A DNA stretch of 64,000 bases from Schistosoma mansoni (GCF_000237925.1 NC_031498.1:6368152-6432151), one strand, 5' to 3'. Counted from the stretch's first letter, positions 25,003-36,986 are shown. The notes: generated by a model not told the origin, from the letters alone. Numbers and translations are program-made.

Positions 25003-26090
25003 GTAGGTATCATAACCAAGTTTTGATTTTGTTATGTCTTGATCAAGGTCGTCGGCAATTTGTTGTGACTTTACAAAATGAACAAAGGACGTATCCTAAT
25101 TCGTTATTGGTTTTATGTCCGGCTTTTATTCACGTGAATTATCCACCAATCGAAATACGACTTTTCCGACCTTAACACTGTGACAATCAATGACGTTCGA
25201 TTAGTATGAGTAATCTAGCGTCCTTATTGGTCCTTTTCCGCCTAGCCCTTCCACTTGAGTCCAGAACACCAACGACAGATTCTGTTATGCGAATCTGTGC
25301 GAATCGTTTATTTCAAACATACTCGGTTTATATATCAGACAGACAGACCACATCACACCATGAAATAGAAAATAATATTTGTACAAAATCAAGCCAGATG
25401 TGGCTGTGAACGTGGGAGACAATAATCAATAAACTGAGTATAATTTAGGGAACAGTAAATCGTATAATAATAATCAATATGTTAAAATGAAGCTTACAAT
25501 AAGATGAATTTAGATATATATAATCTAGTTACTCAATAGTTATACACTAAGAATATATATAGAGTAATCGTCCATTAATAGGTCCTGGGAGTTACTCGTA
25601 CTTATGTCTTCGCTAGGATATAACAGATTTGATAATGTTGAATAAATTGAGCATTGAGTAGATTGTTATAAATGAATTAATATAGTTGTGTTATACCTGT
25701 GTTTTCCTATATAAACGACCCAGCGATTCCTATTGCTTAGTATTCTTATATAATGACACTCGACAAGACCCCAAAATCAGAACACGTTGAACAGGAATGA
25801 AATTGTATTCAAAATAACAATGGTATGTAAACAGCAATCACTGATTTTGAATAACGCTCATATATTTATAGTATATACATAAGAAGCTTCTAGATTTCTC
25901 TCCGATAATATGCCCGGGCTGATCGGTTTAGAATTAGCCAATCAGCGCGCAGCAATACCATCATGCATGAAACATGCTTTAATCCAATCTACGTCCCGCT
26001 AACAAGTTGTAATATCCCAATGAGTAGGAAAATTTAGACTTTCTGACGTTTCGTGACTCAGTGTAAGCCACTTCTTCAGAGAATAAATAA
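25003..26090. repeat. dispersed repeat R3 (host of a solo LTR)
   Basis: This is the long version of the sequence seen shortened at 14779-14931 and, diverged, at 59468-59592. It starts TTGTAGGTATCATAACC. It continues to a block around 25630-25688 and resumes after the LTR with TAATATCCCAATGAGTAG, CTTTCTGACGTTTCGTGACT and GTAAGCCACTTCTTCAGAG. No coding is evident. The element class is unknown. Confidence 0.55.
25689..26004. mobile_element. solo LTR (316 bp) with 5-bp target duplication
   Basis: The segment begins TGTTATACCTG and ends CCGCTAACA (TG...CA) and is flanked by AGTTG at 25684-25688 and 26005-26009. The shortened R3 copy at 14779-14931 lacks it at the corresponding point, confirming an insertion. 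A TATATAA box lies near 25708. No internal retrotransposon sequence is left, so it is a solo LTR produced by LTR-LTR recombination. Its orientation and family (Ty3/gypsy or BEL) are not determined. Confidence 0.8.
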
Positions 26091-26911
26091 CCAAATTAAC
26101 ATTAATCCAAGTTTAAACAGTACAACGGATATTATTTCTTACTATTCAAGTAATTCATTTACAAAATTATTTGATCAAATTTATAATCTGAAAATAGAAT
26201 GAGTGATTGACAATCTCAACTTCTATTAAAAGTAGTAATTACATGATGTAGGATAAACGCTTAGATCACATGACGTTTGAGTGATAGAAATATGTGAAAC
26301 TTTGGAGCAGTCACTTTTCATAATGTATGACTAAAGTTGTTCAAATACTATTACATGGATCCGAATTGGTATCACTCACACTTAATATTCTTAAAGTAGA
26401 ACATATAAATTATGCTATATTGTTGAAAGTAAGCAACATGGAGCATTAGTTGATGAGACATGTTTTTAGCTATGAGTGAGCTCATTCCTGTCGTAGGATT
26501 TAAATTTAATTCTGACTAAAGTAGACTAACTAATACTCACATTATGATACTGTTGATGCAGTACAATCAGCTCTAAGAACCAGTTAAAAATGACATTAGT
26601 TACTACAAAGTGATTAGTCAATATGTACATAGATTTTGCTCAAGAAGTAGTAGACACTAGGTATTATCAATTCAAAATACGTATTATTTACATACAACTT
26701 TAAAGATGATTATAGATGATACATGAAAATTAACACATTTCTGTATACACAGGCATTTACCATACAATTGAGATGACGAAAGGAGATATTTAGCAGTTAC
26801 ATTGAATCAGCAAGTGAAAAAAAATCACCCAAGAAACTTGATTTATAATTATTCTAAACAAAGAACAGATCGACAACAAAGTAAATTAGTGAATGATTTA
26901 TCAATATTTAC

Positions 26912-26998
26912 TAGTCGCCAACTGTTATGCGGTTGTAACCGTTGATATTGTTCTTCTTCCTTGGTGACTAGACATTTTGCCAGATTTTTGGGTGCTTT
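26912..26998 (-). CDS. candidate 87-nt exon of an unidentified gene
   Basis: On the minus strand, TTTTCAG precedes a phase-0 block of 29 codons (KAPKNLAKCLVTKEEEQYQR, then LQPHNSWRL), followed by GTAAAT. The composition is protein-like, with low Ile/Phe bias for such an AT-rich area. The family is not recognised. It may or may not belong with the 22912-23141 exon on the same strand. Confidence 0.35.
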
Positions 26999-28187
26999 CT
27001 GAAAACAACTACCTTGTTTGATTTGTCCAACGAAGCAGTACCTCAAATAGCTTACAATATAGCAAAGAAAGACTTGAATCGCTGTTTAGCAACCATCAAT
27101 TATTTTTATTTATTTATCAGTACTCACACTGTTCGGATTGTCCTATATTAATCTATTCCTAACATTAGGAGTTTCCATTTGTCAGCTAAGTAGTAGTTGC
27201 TTTTTCGAAGATATCACCAAGAACGAGATTTGACTCAGATACTATGATACATCTACTTATAGCCTTCGATGTACTCCTTGAAGCCTTGTGGTTTTAACTG
27301 CTAGAATGTCCCGTATCTCAGAAATTCAAAATGAATACCACTCTGGAATACTCTAAATAAATGCCACATATACTAATTCGTAAAGAGTGTAATGTGAGAT
27401 CGATAAACGAACACACCAATGATAAAGTGAAGCTCTCATCACCACATGATCTTTCTTTGAACTTGTATATCTTGTTTATAAACCAATCACAATTTTATAT
27501 TCATTGTAAAACAATATTCGCCTTGTTGACTCATTTTTCCTATGCTCTAGTTACTGTTCGATATGTTATTTATGTCTCTCCTTTTCCCTATGTAATAGAC
27601 TGTGCTGTTTATTTGTATACTAACGTTGTTAATTTACGTTTTAGAAACAGATAAAGTTTATTAAGCCAAATAGCTTACTTGTTCTGACTTTGGTGAAACC
27701 AAGACTATGTACTCGATAGTCTAGAGAATAGCTTAGACTTGCACCTGTAGGAAATTGCTTCCTACAAAGAGTGTATCATATATACTTTTACGAAACTGTT
27801 GCAGTATCACTATGTTCATCACATTTCGTGAATTGACCAAGCTTTGAAATATGAACCATTGGATACCATCTCAACAACCAAAGCGTCTCATTCTGGACGA
27901 TCAACTTGGTAATTTTCGGTTTGGTTCAGCTTAGGATCGTCGGTGAACACTCCTGAAAAGAACCAAGCTTGGACGAAAAGATTTTTCAATACTCCCTAGT
28001 TATGAGTAGTTCACCAAATGAAATAAGTCCGTAATGTAAAGTGTTCTCACCCATTGTCACTATTTATCTAAAAAGACTAAATGGCCAAGAAATCCATTCT
28101 ATATATTTAAAATAGTTGCTCTCTGATAGCAATTCCCGGAAGAATCAACGGAATTTAAAGATGATATCACAGTAGTTGGCCATACAA
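26999..28187. other. no gene recognised
   Basis: AT-rich sequence. The only longer open frame (27361-27654, plus) has no recognisable motif and a composition typical of noise. Confidence 0.3.
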
Positions 28188-28482
28188 TATCAGCAACAAC
28201 CTACTGTAGGAGGGAACAAACCAGATTTCAACGGAGGAAGATATCAGGAAGAAGCCCTGGAAGTAGATAGGACATACATTGAGGAAATCACCCAACTGCG
28301 TCACAAGGCAAGCCTTCATATGGAATCTTGAAGACCAAAAAACACATTACGCCGAGAATTGGAAACAGATATGAGAATGAACAACAATTGTATAAAAGTA
28401 GAACGGAAGGCCCAGGACAGAGTGGGTTGGAGGATGTTGGTCGGCGGTAACATTGGGGGTAATGGGCGTAACTAACTAACAT
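28188..28482 (+). pseudogene. 3' end of a second non-LTR retrotransposon family, copy 1
   Basis: The conceptual translation gives the typical C-terminus of non-LTR ORF2 proteins: HKASLHMES, then [14 protein letters not shown], then [16 protein letters not shown]. It ends with a short TAAC-repeat tail. It shares about 300 bp with 41050-41375. A frameshift and stop codons make it non-functional. The family differs from elements A and B. Confidence 0.7.
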
Positions 28483-28860
28483 CACAGTAGGTAAAAAATA
28501 ACGAACATAACTCTGAATCTCGTTTCAAGCCTTTTGCAAATATGAATTGTCTAGCAACAAGTTCAGTGCTTACTTTATCGTAGGAGCATTTTTTGTATGT
28601 AGTGTAACTTATCCTAATTAGCTATATTCAATCTTTCTTATTTTAACAGTCACATCTAATGATTGGTAATAATGTTGAATCCAATGAGTATTGTTACATG
28701 ATGGACAACATATCCACAAAGATGAGGTAACGTTACTGATTCTTACACAAAATCCTAATTACATCAAGTGAAACGACAATATGTCTAGTTTTAAAATAAG
28801 GATTGTTATTTAGTTTTCATTACATCATTTGTGAATGGTTATTGTTAGTTCCCTTTATGA

Positions 28861-29385
28861 ATTTAAATAAAGACAGAACAAATATTGATGCAGAATAATA
28901 TGAATTCATTATATTTCGTGGTTTCTCATCAGCTGCTTACAACCAAATATGCATTAGAGTTTTAGCATTAGGGTAATAAATAGGATGGAACGGCTGGCAT
29001 AAGTGAATGTAAAGGATTAGAATAACAAAAGATCATCAATGATAACTTTATATATATGTGCAAGGAAAGGTCAGAAGTTATTAGGTATTAGAATGAAGGG
29101 TGGCGTAATAGTTGAGTGGAATTCAAAGACAGATGAGATCAAAAGTGTGATTATTTTAGAGGTAATTAAAACAATTAGGGTGGGTTACGTAATAATTGAA
29201 TAACTTTTAGAGGTAGTTGAAAAAAATTAGGGTGGGTTACGTAATAATTGAATGGAAAAAAACAAAAAAAAACCCTAATGCTAAAACTCTAATGCATATT
29301 TGGTTGTAAGCAGCTGATGAGAAACCACGAAATATAATGAATTCATATTATTCTGCATCAATATTTGTTCTGTCTTTATTTAAAT
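28861..29385. mobile_element. 525-bp element with perfect 113-bp terminal inverted repeats
   Basis: The left arm 28861-28973 and right arm 29273-29385 are exact reverse complements, 113 of 113. Each end carries ATTTAAAT, so the central TTAA may be the target duplication. The 299-bp centre is non-coding and contains an approximate 53-bp tandem duplication (29174-29201 and 29227-29254 share GGGTGGGTTACGTAATAATT). It looks like a non-autonomous foldback or MITE-type DNA transposon. Identical arms imply recent insertion or gene conversion between the arms. Confidence 0.75.
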
Positions 29386-30610
29386 GGTTATTGTCAAGGT
29401 TCATGAAATCAATCAAACTAACATTCAAGTGATCTTAAAAACTGCTAAGGAATCTAATACTCTGGACCAATAATATATGGGCTAAGTGATAAATCGGAGA
29501 TGCTTGCGGGCTTACTCTATTGGTCAAGATTTAGCTTGACTTTCTGAGGAAACAGAGATGCACTATTTTTCGAGAATCTGGCATAGTTTTTTGAGGGAGA
29601 CATATATTTATGAACGAGTTGTGCACATACTTTCGATTTGGTTAACTGATGCAAGCTTTTCACTCAAGCAGCTGGTTTTGCTGCTATTTAAAAAGTGTAT
29701 GTTATGAGTACAGAGTCGGGTCATCACAGATCGTAGCAGAATCCCATACTGTAACAAAACAACTATCCAGCGCTTCCTAGTTCTCAGTAGTTGTTTAACT
29801 AAGAACAGCTCAGAGTGTAGACTATAAAGTCCGGCAATCTTGACAACACTGTAATATTATGATCTGATGGACAAGCTTGATTCGAAGAAAATACTTGATT
29901 TATACGCTTCCTTCAAGGGGACCAACTTTATCTAGAAAGAAAAAAGTACTACATTATTCCATTGTAAGATCCATTTACTTTTTCATTGCAACAGTGATAC
30001 CTAATATATGTTTTTCCTACATAAATATATGTCCTGCATAATGAGAAAATAATGTAATTCATATGAATGACTTTGGTAGTCTGAGGAATTTTCAACTAAA
30101 TATCTCACTAAGATGCTTCCAGTATCATTTGTAACAATGAATATTCATGAAAATTCACACTTTAACTTTGACAGTAGCTGCGTACACATTAATGCAGTGC
30201 AAAGGAAAGTAATAATCATAAAATCAATATCTACAACTATGTTTCTATGCATCCAAAAAAGAGCAGTGTATCGTATACCTTGACTCCGAATTACATTAAA
30301 TCTCACAAATTTTACTACAATCATTTTGCATTTTCATAATCAAAATCATTTTTGAAGCGATTAGTCCCTTCGATAAATTTCGATAGTGTAATAAGAAGAC
30401 GAAGATTATCAGAACTATGTGATATATTAGCGCAATACATTTCGAACAATCTGATCACACATATACTTGTTAAGAACATTTATATATAAAAATAAAAGGT
30501 CAACTAGACTGGAAGGATGTATATATCACAATGCTAAAGAATTTGATTATAGACCTAATTTATACGGATTCTGGTCCATAATGGATAATAAATTTCCTCG
30601 AAGTATTTTC
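29386..30610. other. no gene recognised
   Basis: AT-rich sequence without recognisable features. Confidence 0.3.
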
Positions 30611-30890
30611 TTAGTTGAAATCATGAATCGATTGAAGCTAGACCACCGTGGAAAACCTAGAAGCACTGGATGGCCGTTTCGTCCTGCTATGGAACTCCTC
30701 AGCAGTGCTCATCCACGATCCTGCTTCGCGGGATTCAAACCCAGGACCTACCAGTCTTGCGCCAGAGCACTTAACCGATAGACCACTGAGCTGGCCGGCA
30801 TCCAACGGTGTTAATTTTCAACTTCAACCGTCCAGTGCTTCCAGGTTTTCCATGGTGATTTAGCTTCAATTGACTCTTGATTTCAGCTAT
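30611..30890 (-). mobile_element. tRNA-related SINE with hammerhead-like domain, copy 1
   Basis: On the minus strand there is a pol III A-box-like CCAGCTCAGTGGTC (30781-30794) and a B-box GGTTTGAATCC (30731-30741). A hammerhead-like block with CTGCTGAGGAG..AGGACGAAACGGCC (30672-30705) and a conserved tail follow. The tail (30613-30673) is repeated in inverted orientation at 30828-30886, so the copy has imperfect inverted ends of about 60 bp. Schistosome satellite/SINE repeats are known to carry hammerhead ribozymes; here the CUGA core and stem II junction deviate, so cleavage is doubtful. Confidence 0.7.
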
Positions 30891-32390
30891 GAAAATACCG
30901 AAATCTTCATAAAACCCCTTCTGATTTCCTCGAAGTTCTGCATAGTAGTAAGCAATATGAAATATAGTAGATTAATTCCAACTTTCGAAGTACTAACTAC
31001 GTCATAAAAAGATAATATTTTGATTGACATTTATAATCGGCATATGCTTCTATTTCTTTAATTTAAATTTCTCAAATAATATCTACAAACACTCTTTAAA
31101 TTATCAAATTGTCTTTCAACAATATGGTAATACTTATGAACAAAAGATATTTGCATTTATAAACAATTTTCTCTGTTTCTAGTTAAGTCAAATTCTTGTT
31201 GACAGTAAATTAAACGTATTGACAGAAGTATCATTTCATCTGAAAGTGTTTACAGTGGATGTGGTCATCATTTACGAAACACAAACAAACATATAAAAAT
31301 AATCCAGGGTGAATCACATCTAAAACAAATTGAACTGTATTTCTAATTTTTGTTATGTCTAATTAGTAATAATTCAAATAAATTCTTGTCACCAACATTC
31401 ACACCTTAGAATATATTTTCATCAAATCAACCATATCGTGAGTTATAACTGTTAGTAATTAGTTAGTTAGGAGACAAATAAATCATATAATGGGCAGAAA
31501 TAAAAAGCCATTTCAAAACATGTAATCTCAGCTAGTCGCAGTTTACTGGTTTTCAGGTTGATGATATGTATCTATCATAAGTTTGGTGTCTATATAAAAT
31601 AACTCAACTCATAGTCTCATGTAAAGATTTTTTTGAACATAAAACCAACCAGTACTGTGAGATGAAGCTTAAATGTATTAACCACGCCTATGTAAAAACA
31701 TATGAATATGTTAATTAAGCATGAATATTTAAGTAAATTTTTATAACTGTATGGTCCTTTCCGAACAGCTAAACTATACTATTTTAATTCTGGCAAACTT
31801 TGAAGTTGCGATTTCTTAGGATGTTATTCAGTGGTGTGGTCTACTTATATCCATATAAGTAGTATATGGTGTTGGTCAGACATAGAATGTATTTTCGCAG
31901 AAGACCGATGAGGAAAGAACTGAAACAAAGCGCAATCGGTAGGAAAATGCACGAACAATGGAATTAGAGAAGAAACAGTGAAGATTGAGACTATTGGTTG
32001 TTAATTTGCAAATTGACTGTCCATTGTATGGTTTTCAGAATTTACTGAGATAGTCTGTAATGTTTGCTTAAAAATATTCGATTGTCCCCAGTCGTGTTCT
32101 GTTCACTACGGTGTGGGTATTTAAGATAGGACTATGATATATGGACATCCTTTGAGCAACTCTAAATGCCATTTAGAATGTCCATCTACTTACTAGGGTT
32201 AAATGAAGTTTATAAGTCAGTGAGAGGAACTAGAATTAAGATTTGCAGTTGAACGTCAGGGTTAAAAATTATATTCAGTGTGTTCATCAGGAACTTACAT
32301 CAGCTTTAATGCCGAAATGGCATTTAACCAAATTAGTGGATGTATCTCGCGCCAAAATCTAAGACCTGCTATCTTAAATATATAAATGCT
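30891..32390. other. no gene recognised
   Basis: AT-rich sequence with no recognisable coding or repeat feature. Confidence 0.3.
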
Positions 32391-32414
32391 TCGTCCATAA
32401 ATTATAGTCTCGCC
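32391..32414. repeat. isolated Merlin terminal inverted repeat
   Basis: The 24-bp sequence matches the terminal repeat at 53758-53781 almost exactly (TCGTCCATAAATTA-AGTCTCGCC). No partner end was found nearby, so this is a fragment or one end of a non-autonomous copy. Confidence 0.55.
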
Positions 32415-32784
32415 ATATTTACCCCACTAGTAAATCTCTACCTATGCTTATAAACAAAAGACCGAACGATAAGTCTACTTTCTTAAATTTTTATAAAAAT
32501 AGTTAACACTTTATTGAAAATCACTGGAAAAGTACTCAATTACATTTATTCTCTGGAGATTTATTGTTCAATGGATAAGTTAATTTATGCGAAATTACGT
32601 AAGTGAAAACATGATTGATGATAAAAATCGTCCGACTGCTAATAGTTCAGGATTACTTGTTCAATGAAATATTATATTGATTTTTTCATATCAGATATTT
32701 GTAATTTCAATGATTTAATCCATCGAGCTTTGCTTTGATGCGTGCAAACATCTAAATACTTAAGAAATTATAATATTGTCATCT

Positions 32785-32950
32785 AAATTCACTTGGTATT
32801 GTTTGCTTGTATCTTCCTACCCAGCTGACGAGTCCCCACTAGGACGAAAAGCGCGTCTTGGATTACACTTCTAGCCATCATCCATCATCGATTATCGAAT
32901 AAGCCTGTCTTATTGCATCGAGCCATTTCTAGAACTCATTTATACTATCG
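32785..32950 (+). ncRNA. hammerhead ribozyme in a schistosome satellite-type repeat
   Basis: The core is CTGACGA (32825-32831), stem II GTCC/GGAC (32832-32835 and 32842-32845), GAA (32846-32848) and cleavage triplet GUC (32855-32857). It matches the known schistosome satellite hammerhead (CUGACGAGUCC...GGACGAAA). Stem I pairs CCAG with TTGG (one G-U). Stem III is weak: an A-G mismatch replaces one pair. The flanking repeat carries CTTGGTATTGTTTGCTTGTA upstream and TTCTAGCCATCATCC downstream. Self-cleavage is possible but likely impaired as a monomer. Confidence 0.7.
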
Positions 32951-33390
32951 TTTAAACTCTTTCAGTTTTCAAACCTCTAAAAAGGTCTAAATACTTTCAC
33001 ATAGATAGTTTACTAAGAACAGAAATGATAAAAATTGACGACTAGCTTGAAGTGAGTCCATTATTTGTTGCTAATCGTATTTTTAAAGAAATTGTTGTAA
33101 AATTAGGGTGCATTCCAATTATAATGATAAGCATTTTTTTCAAAAAAAAACCCCACAAGTTCACCATTTATTTGTCGATTTTAAAGTGAATAAAAAGTTA
33201 AATGAAGCTTTGTCTGAATATATACCAATAAGTAATTAGATCTCAAAAACTAATAATATTAATAATAATAATAAATTTATTCAGCATCATATATGTGATT
33301 ACGTTAAAAAACTCTAATCACAAAATATGTGAAATTCCAACAAAAACCCCTGTTTTATGACTACTTAACGTGTGCATAGTCAAGAGTTAG

Positions 33391-33782
33391 TCAGTTAGCT
33401 ACAACGTAGAACCACGCACATATATGCATCAGTCCAAGTTGCCACACCCCATTAGAACAACAAGATGAACACCAAATTCATAGAAGTAGTTACTTAAACG
33501 GTAGTAATATATAAAACGAGGATTGAATATAAGGATATAATAAAGGAAAAAGAATTAGTTTGTAGGAAGAAAGGTATACAGCAATTTTAATCTCACAGAT
33601 TAAGGGAAGAAAATGAACCTACACCATTGTGATCGATTCTCAATCATATCACACAGGGTCTCCAACAATAGGTTACGATAGTCGCGCGTAACCCGACCAG
33701 GTAGTCTGCATCTACCAATATGGATCAAACCAAAAGTTAGTGACTTTGTGTACTGATAACATGTTTTGGTTTGGCCGCCTCA
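33391..33782 (-). mobile_element. RTE 3'-end fragment, minus orientation
   Basis: Reverse complement of the 3' UTR and last codons of element A/B. The tail TCAGTTAGCTACAACGTAGA is followed by the GCCACACCCCATTA block, then a remnant of the C-terminal coding region (about 33640-33782). It is 5'-truncated. Confidence 0.75.
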
Positions 33783-34290
33783 AATTGGATAGTGGAAAAA
33801 AATCTTTATGTACAGAATTTTTTTGATATGGTCAAAAACTTATGTACATAAAGATTTTAAAAAGCAATTAGCTGCCATTCATATACATCCATAAAAATTA
33901 ACAGTCCTTTTGCTTAAATGATGTTTTTTTCATCATTTATTAATATTCGATGCATGAACTCCACAGTGAATGTTTCTTGTTTCTTCAAAAGTCATAAGAA
34001 GATGAAAACATACAAACCAATGCGATTGAATTTTTCAAACTTCTCAATAATTCTACTCATGATAGGGTGTAAACATATTATGAAAGCAGTAGGTATAATT
34101 ATTGAATTAAAACAAATCTAAAACAAAAATCTTTATGACAATAAGTGAATAGAAAAATGTTGACCCATCATTTGGTGCAAACTCTTCTAACCAATTTGAT
34201 GATAGCTCCATAGCATCAGTAGTAATAGTGATGAAATATACAATGACAATGCTGTGATATAATAAATTCTTTTACATTAGTTTAATACTT

Positions 34291-34437
34291 GAGTTCATGA
34301 GTCGATTAAAGCTAGACCACCATGGAAAACCTGGAAGCATTGAATGTTCGCTTCGTCCCAGAATGTTACACCTCAGCAGTGCGCATCCACGAATCGAACC
34401 CAGGACTTATTGATCTAGCGTGAAAACGCTTAACCTT
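34291..34437 (-). mobile_element. SINE copy 2, truncated
   Basis: Minus-strand copy of the SINE at 30611: conserved tail (34291-34340), damaged hammerhead-like block and B-box (GGGTTCGATTC at about 34392). The A-box half is lost. Confidence 0.65.
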
Positions 34438-34509
34438 TTATATTAGTTTAATTTATTGTTCATTTTATCAACAATATTTCACTACCTAATCTGATTCTTT
34501 TCAAATATC

Positions 34510-34545
34510 TGAATAAAAGTCTTATGCAATATATATATATATATA
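34510..34545. repeat. short (AT)n tract
   Basis: AT dinucleotide run in otherwise AT-rich sequence. Confidence 0.7.
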
Positions 34546-34914
34546 AAACTAATAATTTTGTTTTAAATGTTAACTATTGTTTAAATATTAAATAAAGTCT
34601 AATAATATAACGATTTGAAATAAAGGTCATTCTTTTCTAGGAATGAAATAAAAAAAACTTGAAAATTTGTTACGATCTAGTTTACCCTCTGAAATTATAA
34701 ATATTCTATTGTTTATCAAATAGCATTAACCAATTATTTAAATATTTAATTCATTTTTAGATTCTCTATATTTAATGCTAATCATCAATTGTTTTTATTT
34801 TAATTAGAATGATAATTTCACTGTTTGTTTGTTTGTTTTTTTGTGAACAAATTACAATAATTTCCAAATGGATGAATCAAAAAACAAATCTGGAAATAAC
34901 AATCATTAAACAAA

Positions 34915-35077
34915 AAGCGCTAGACCGATAGGTCCTGGGTTCGAATCTTGCGAGGCGGGATCGTGGATGCGCACTGATGAGGAGTCCCACAATAGGACGA
35001 AACGGTCGTCCAGTGCTTCCAGGTTTTTGATGGTAGTCTAGCTTCAATTGACTCATGATCTCAACCAATAAAATTAC
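34915..35077 (+). mobile_element. SINE copy 3, plus orientation, best hammerhead-like core
   Basis: B-box GGTTCGAATCT (34938-34948), then CTGATGA (34974-34980), GTCC...GGAC stem II, GAAAC and GTC, then the conserved tail. This copy retains CTGATGA, unlike copy 1. Three extra nucleotides (GGA) lie between the CTGATGA and stem II. The 5' A-box half is missing. It is inverted relative to copy 2, 480 bp away. Confidence 0.68.
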
Positions 35078-36867
35078 TATAATATCCATAAAAATCTTTT
35101 CTGATATTAAAAACTAAAATGTACAAGTAATAACTAGTGAAGACACTATTTTAAAAAGATTAAATTAAACTAGTTTGTAAAACAGATTAATTCATGTTCA
35201 TTACAATAAAACTAATTGAAGATTTACAAAAAATTTTACGTTCATGTACTATGTTAATATTCCATAATATATTATTCAATATGATGAATGAGACTATTTC
35301 TGTTCTCTTTTTCTCGGCCCTACTAACTAAAGTAAACAAATTAGTTTGGTAATTGAAAATGTTTTGTTGATGATGACACTAGTCAAACCAAATATTCATT
35401 TACGATATTGTGCGAACATCTTCCATTGACTCCGATGGGTAACTGTCTCACACTCAATACAGCTGAACTCCACTGGTCATGGGTTCTCATTGGAACTTCA
35501 ATAATCACCTTTCGAAGCTAGTCAATAGCGAGCTCATGATAATTATCAGCATAGCACAAAATTTACATAGTTGTAGTTGAAACACAGAAAAGTGCTCTAC
35601 ATAAATAAACTCACCTGAAGATCCATCACGCTTATCTAAAACTATAAAGATGACTAGGGTGAGAGACATGAGAAACAAGAAACCACAATAATGAAGAAGT
35701 ATCTTCGCCAATTTATTTTAAGTAAACAAAAAGTTGCTAGAAAAGTACTACTGATAATGAATGCAACAGTAATGAGAGAAAACTAGATACATTTATAGTA
35801 TTTCCTTATATATGAAAGTAAAGCTGAACATTTTACATCGAGTTCCTAACATAGCTGGTATAGGAGTGAAATTTAAATCTAAAAATGAACTTAAGGACAA
35901 ATTTTTTCAACTGCCAGAATAATCCAACCTTTTGAATTCCATGCAATAACTGAGTGGTCGAATAAATAGGACAAATTATCTGATCCTAGTCTATTAAATA
36001 GTGAAAATGTAGAAAACCAGTTAAATCTATTGTAAATTTGTACCGTAGCTACCACTGTTCAACCAATTATACCTGATTGCCTGATAAAAAGAAATGTAGT
36101 AACATTCCTTTAATTTAGTTAAAGTAAAACAAATCTTGACAAGCTTTCTTTTTCAGATATACTGAGATTGATTCAATATTTATGGCAAATATTTAAAAAT
36201 CCAATAAATAAATAGAATAATCTAGTAGTACAATAGACGTATCATAATATAAAATCATGTAACCTAATGAATCTCTGTCAAAGAGACTAAGTTGTATAAA
36301 TAATGAGAGCTGTTAGTAAACATTCAATCTAGGAACATTTTCTACTTGTTATTACCTTTAAACATAATTTTAAAAATGTCAATCCAAACTACGATTCACA
36401 TCAGTGTTCATCGTATGCTACTTTCTGTTATTTTGATAGTAGTATCCGATCGATTTCACTTCATTCAATAACAAGATTTATTTCTACTTAAGAAATAAAG
36501 TGATTATATTCAACTTAACAGCTTTCGTCTTCAAGACTTGAATAAACATGTATTGTTTCATTATATTTTTTGTTATGCAAACTACCAAGAAGAATTGAAG
36601 TTGAAATATTAACATAAGTGTAATGGACTCTCAGAGAATACGTAAACAAAATTACAAATTTAGTAGTTTACCAGTATTCCTTCCGAAAAATATAACAATC
36701 CTAGTTGGTCGTAGTTACCATTAAGTTTTGTAACAATGTATTAACAGGGTTGTTTATCATACATAAATAAAACAGAAAATGATTTGAATCAATGATAATA
36801 TTCAACTGTTAGACAATTTTATGAAAATGAATAGTGTATTATAGTATGAACTGTTTTAATTTACATA
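35078..36867. other. no gene recognised
   Basis: AT-rich sequence. A hydrophobic open frame at 35505-35711 (minus) begins with TTG rather than ATG and is not supported. Confidence 0.3.
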
Positions 36868-36986
36868 GTTGAGATCATGAGTCAATTAAAGCTAGACCAC
36901 CAAAGAAAACCTGGAAGTACTGGACGACCGTTTCGTCCTATTGTGGGACACCTCAGCAGCGCGAATCCACGATCCGCCTTGCGAGA
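36868..36986 (-). mobile_element. SINE copy 4, truncated
   Basis: Minus-strand tail and hammerhead-like block (GACGACCGTTTCGTCC, then GTGGGACACCTCAGCAG), ending just before the B-box. Confidence 0.65.

Noticed and set aside
35505-35711. Signal-peptide-like minus-strand open frame
   Set aside because: It begins with TTG, has no ATG, and no further exons are seen. The hydrophobicity is expected in T-rich sequence.
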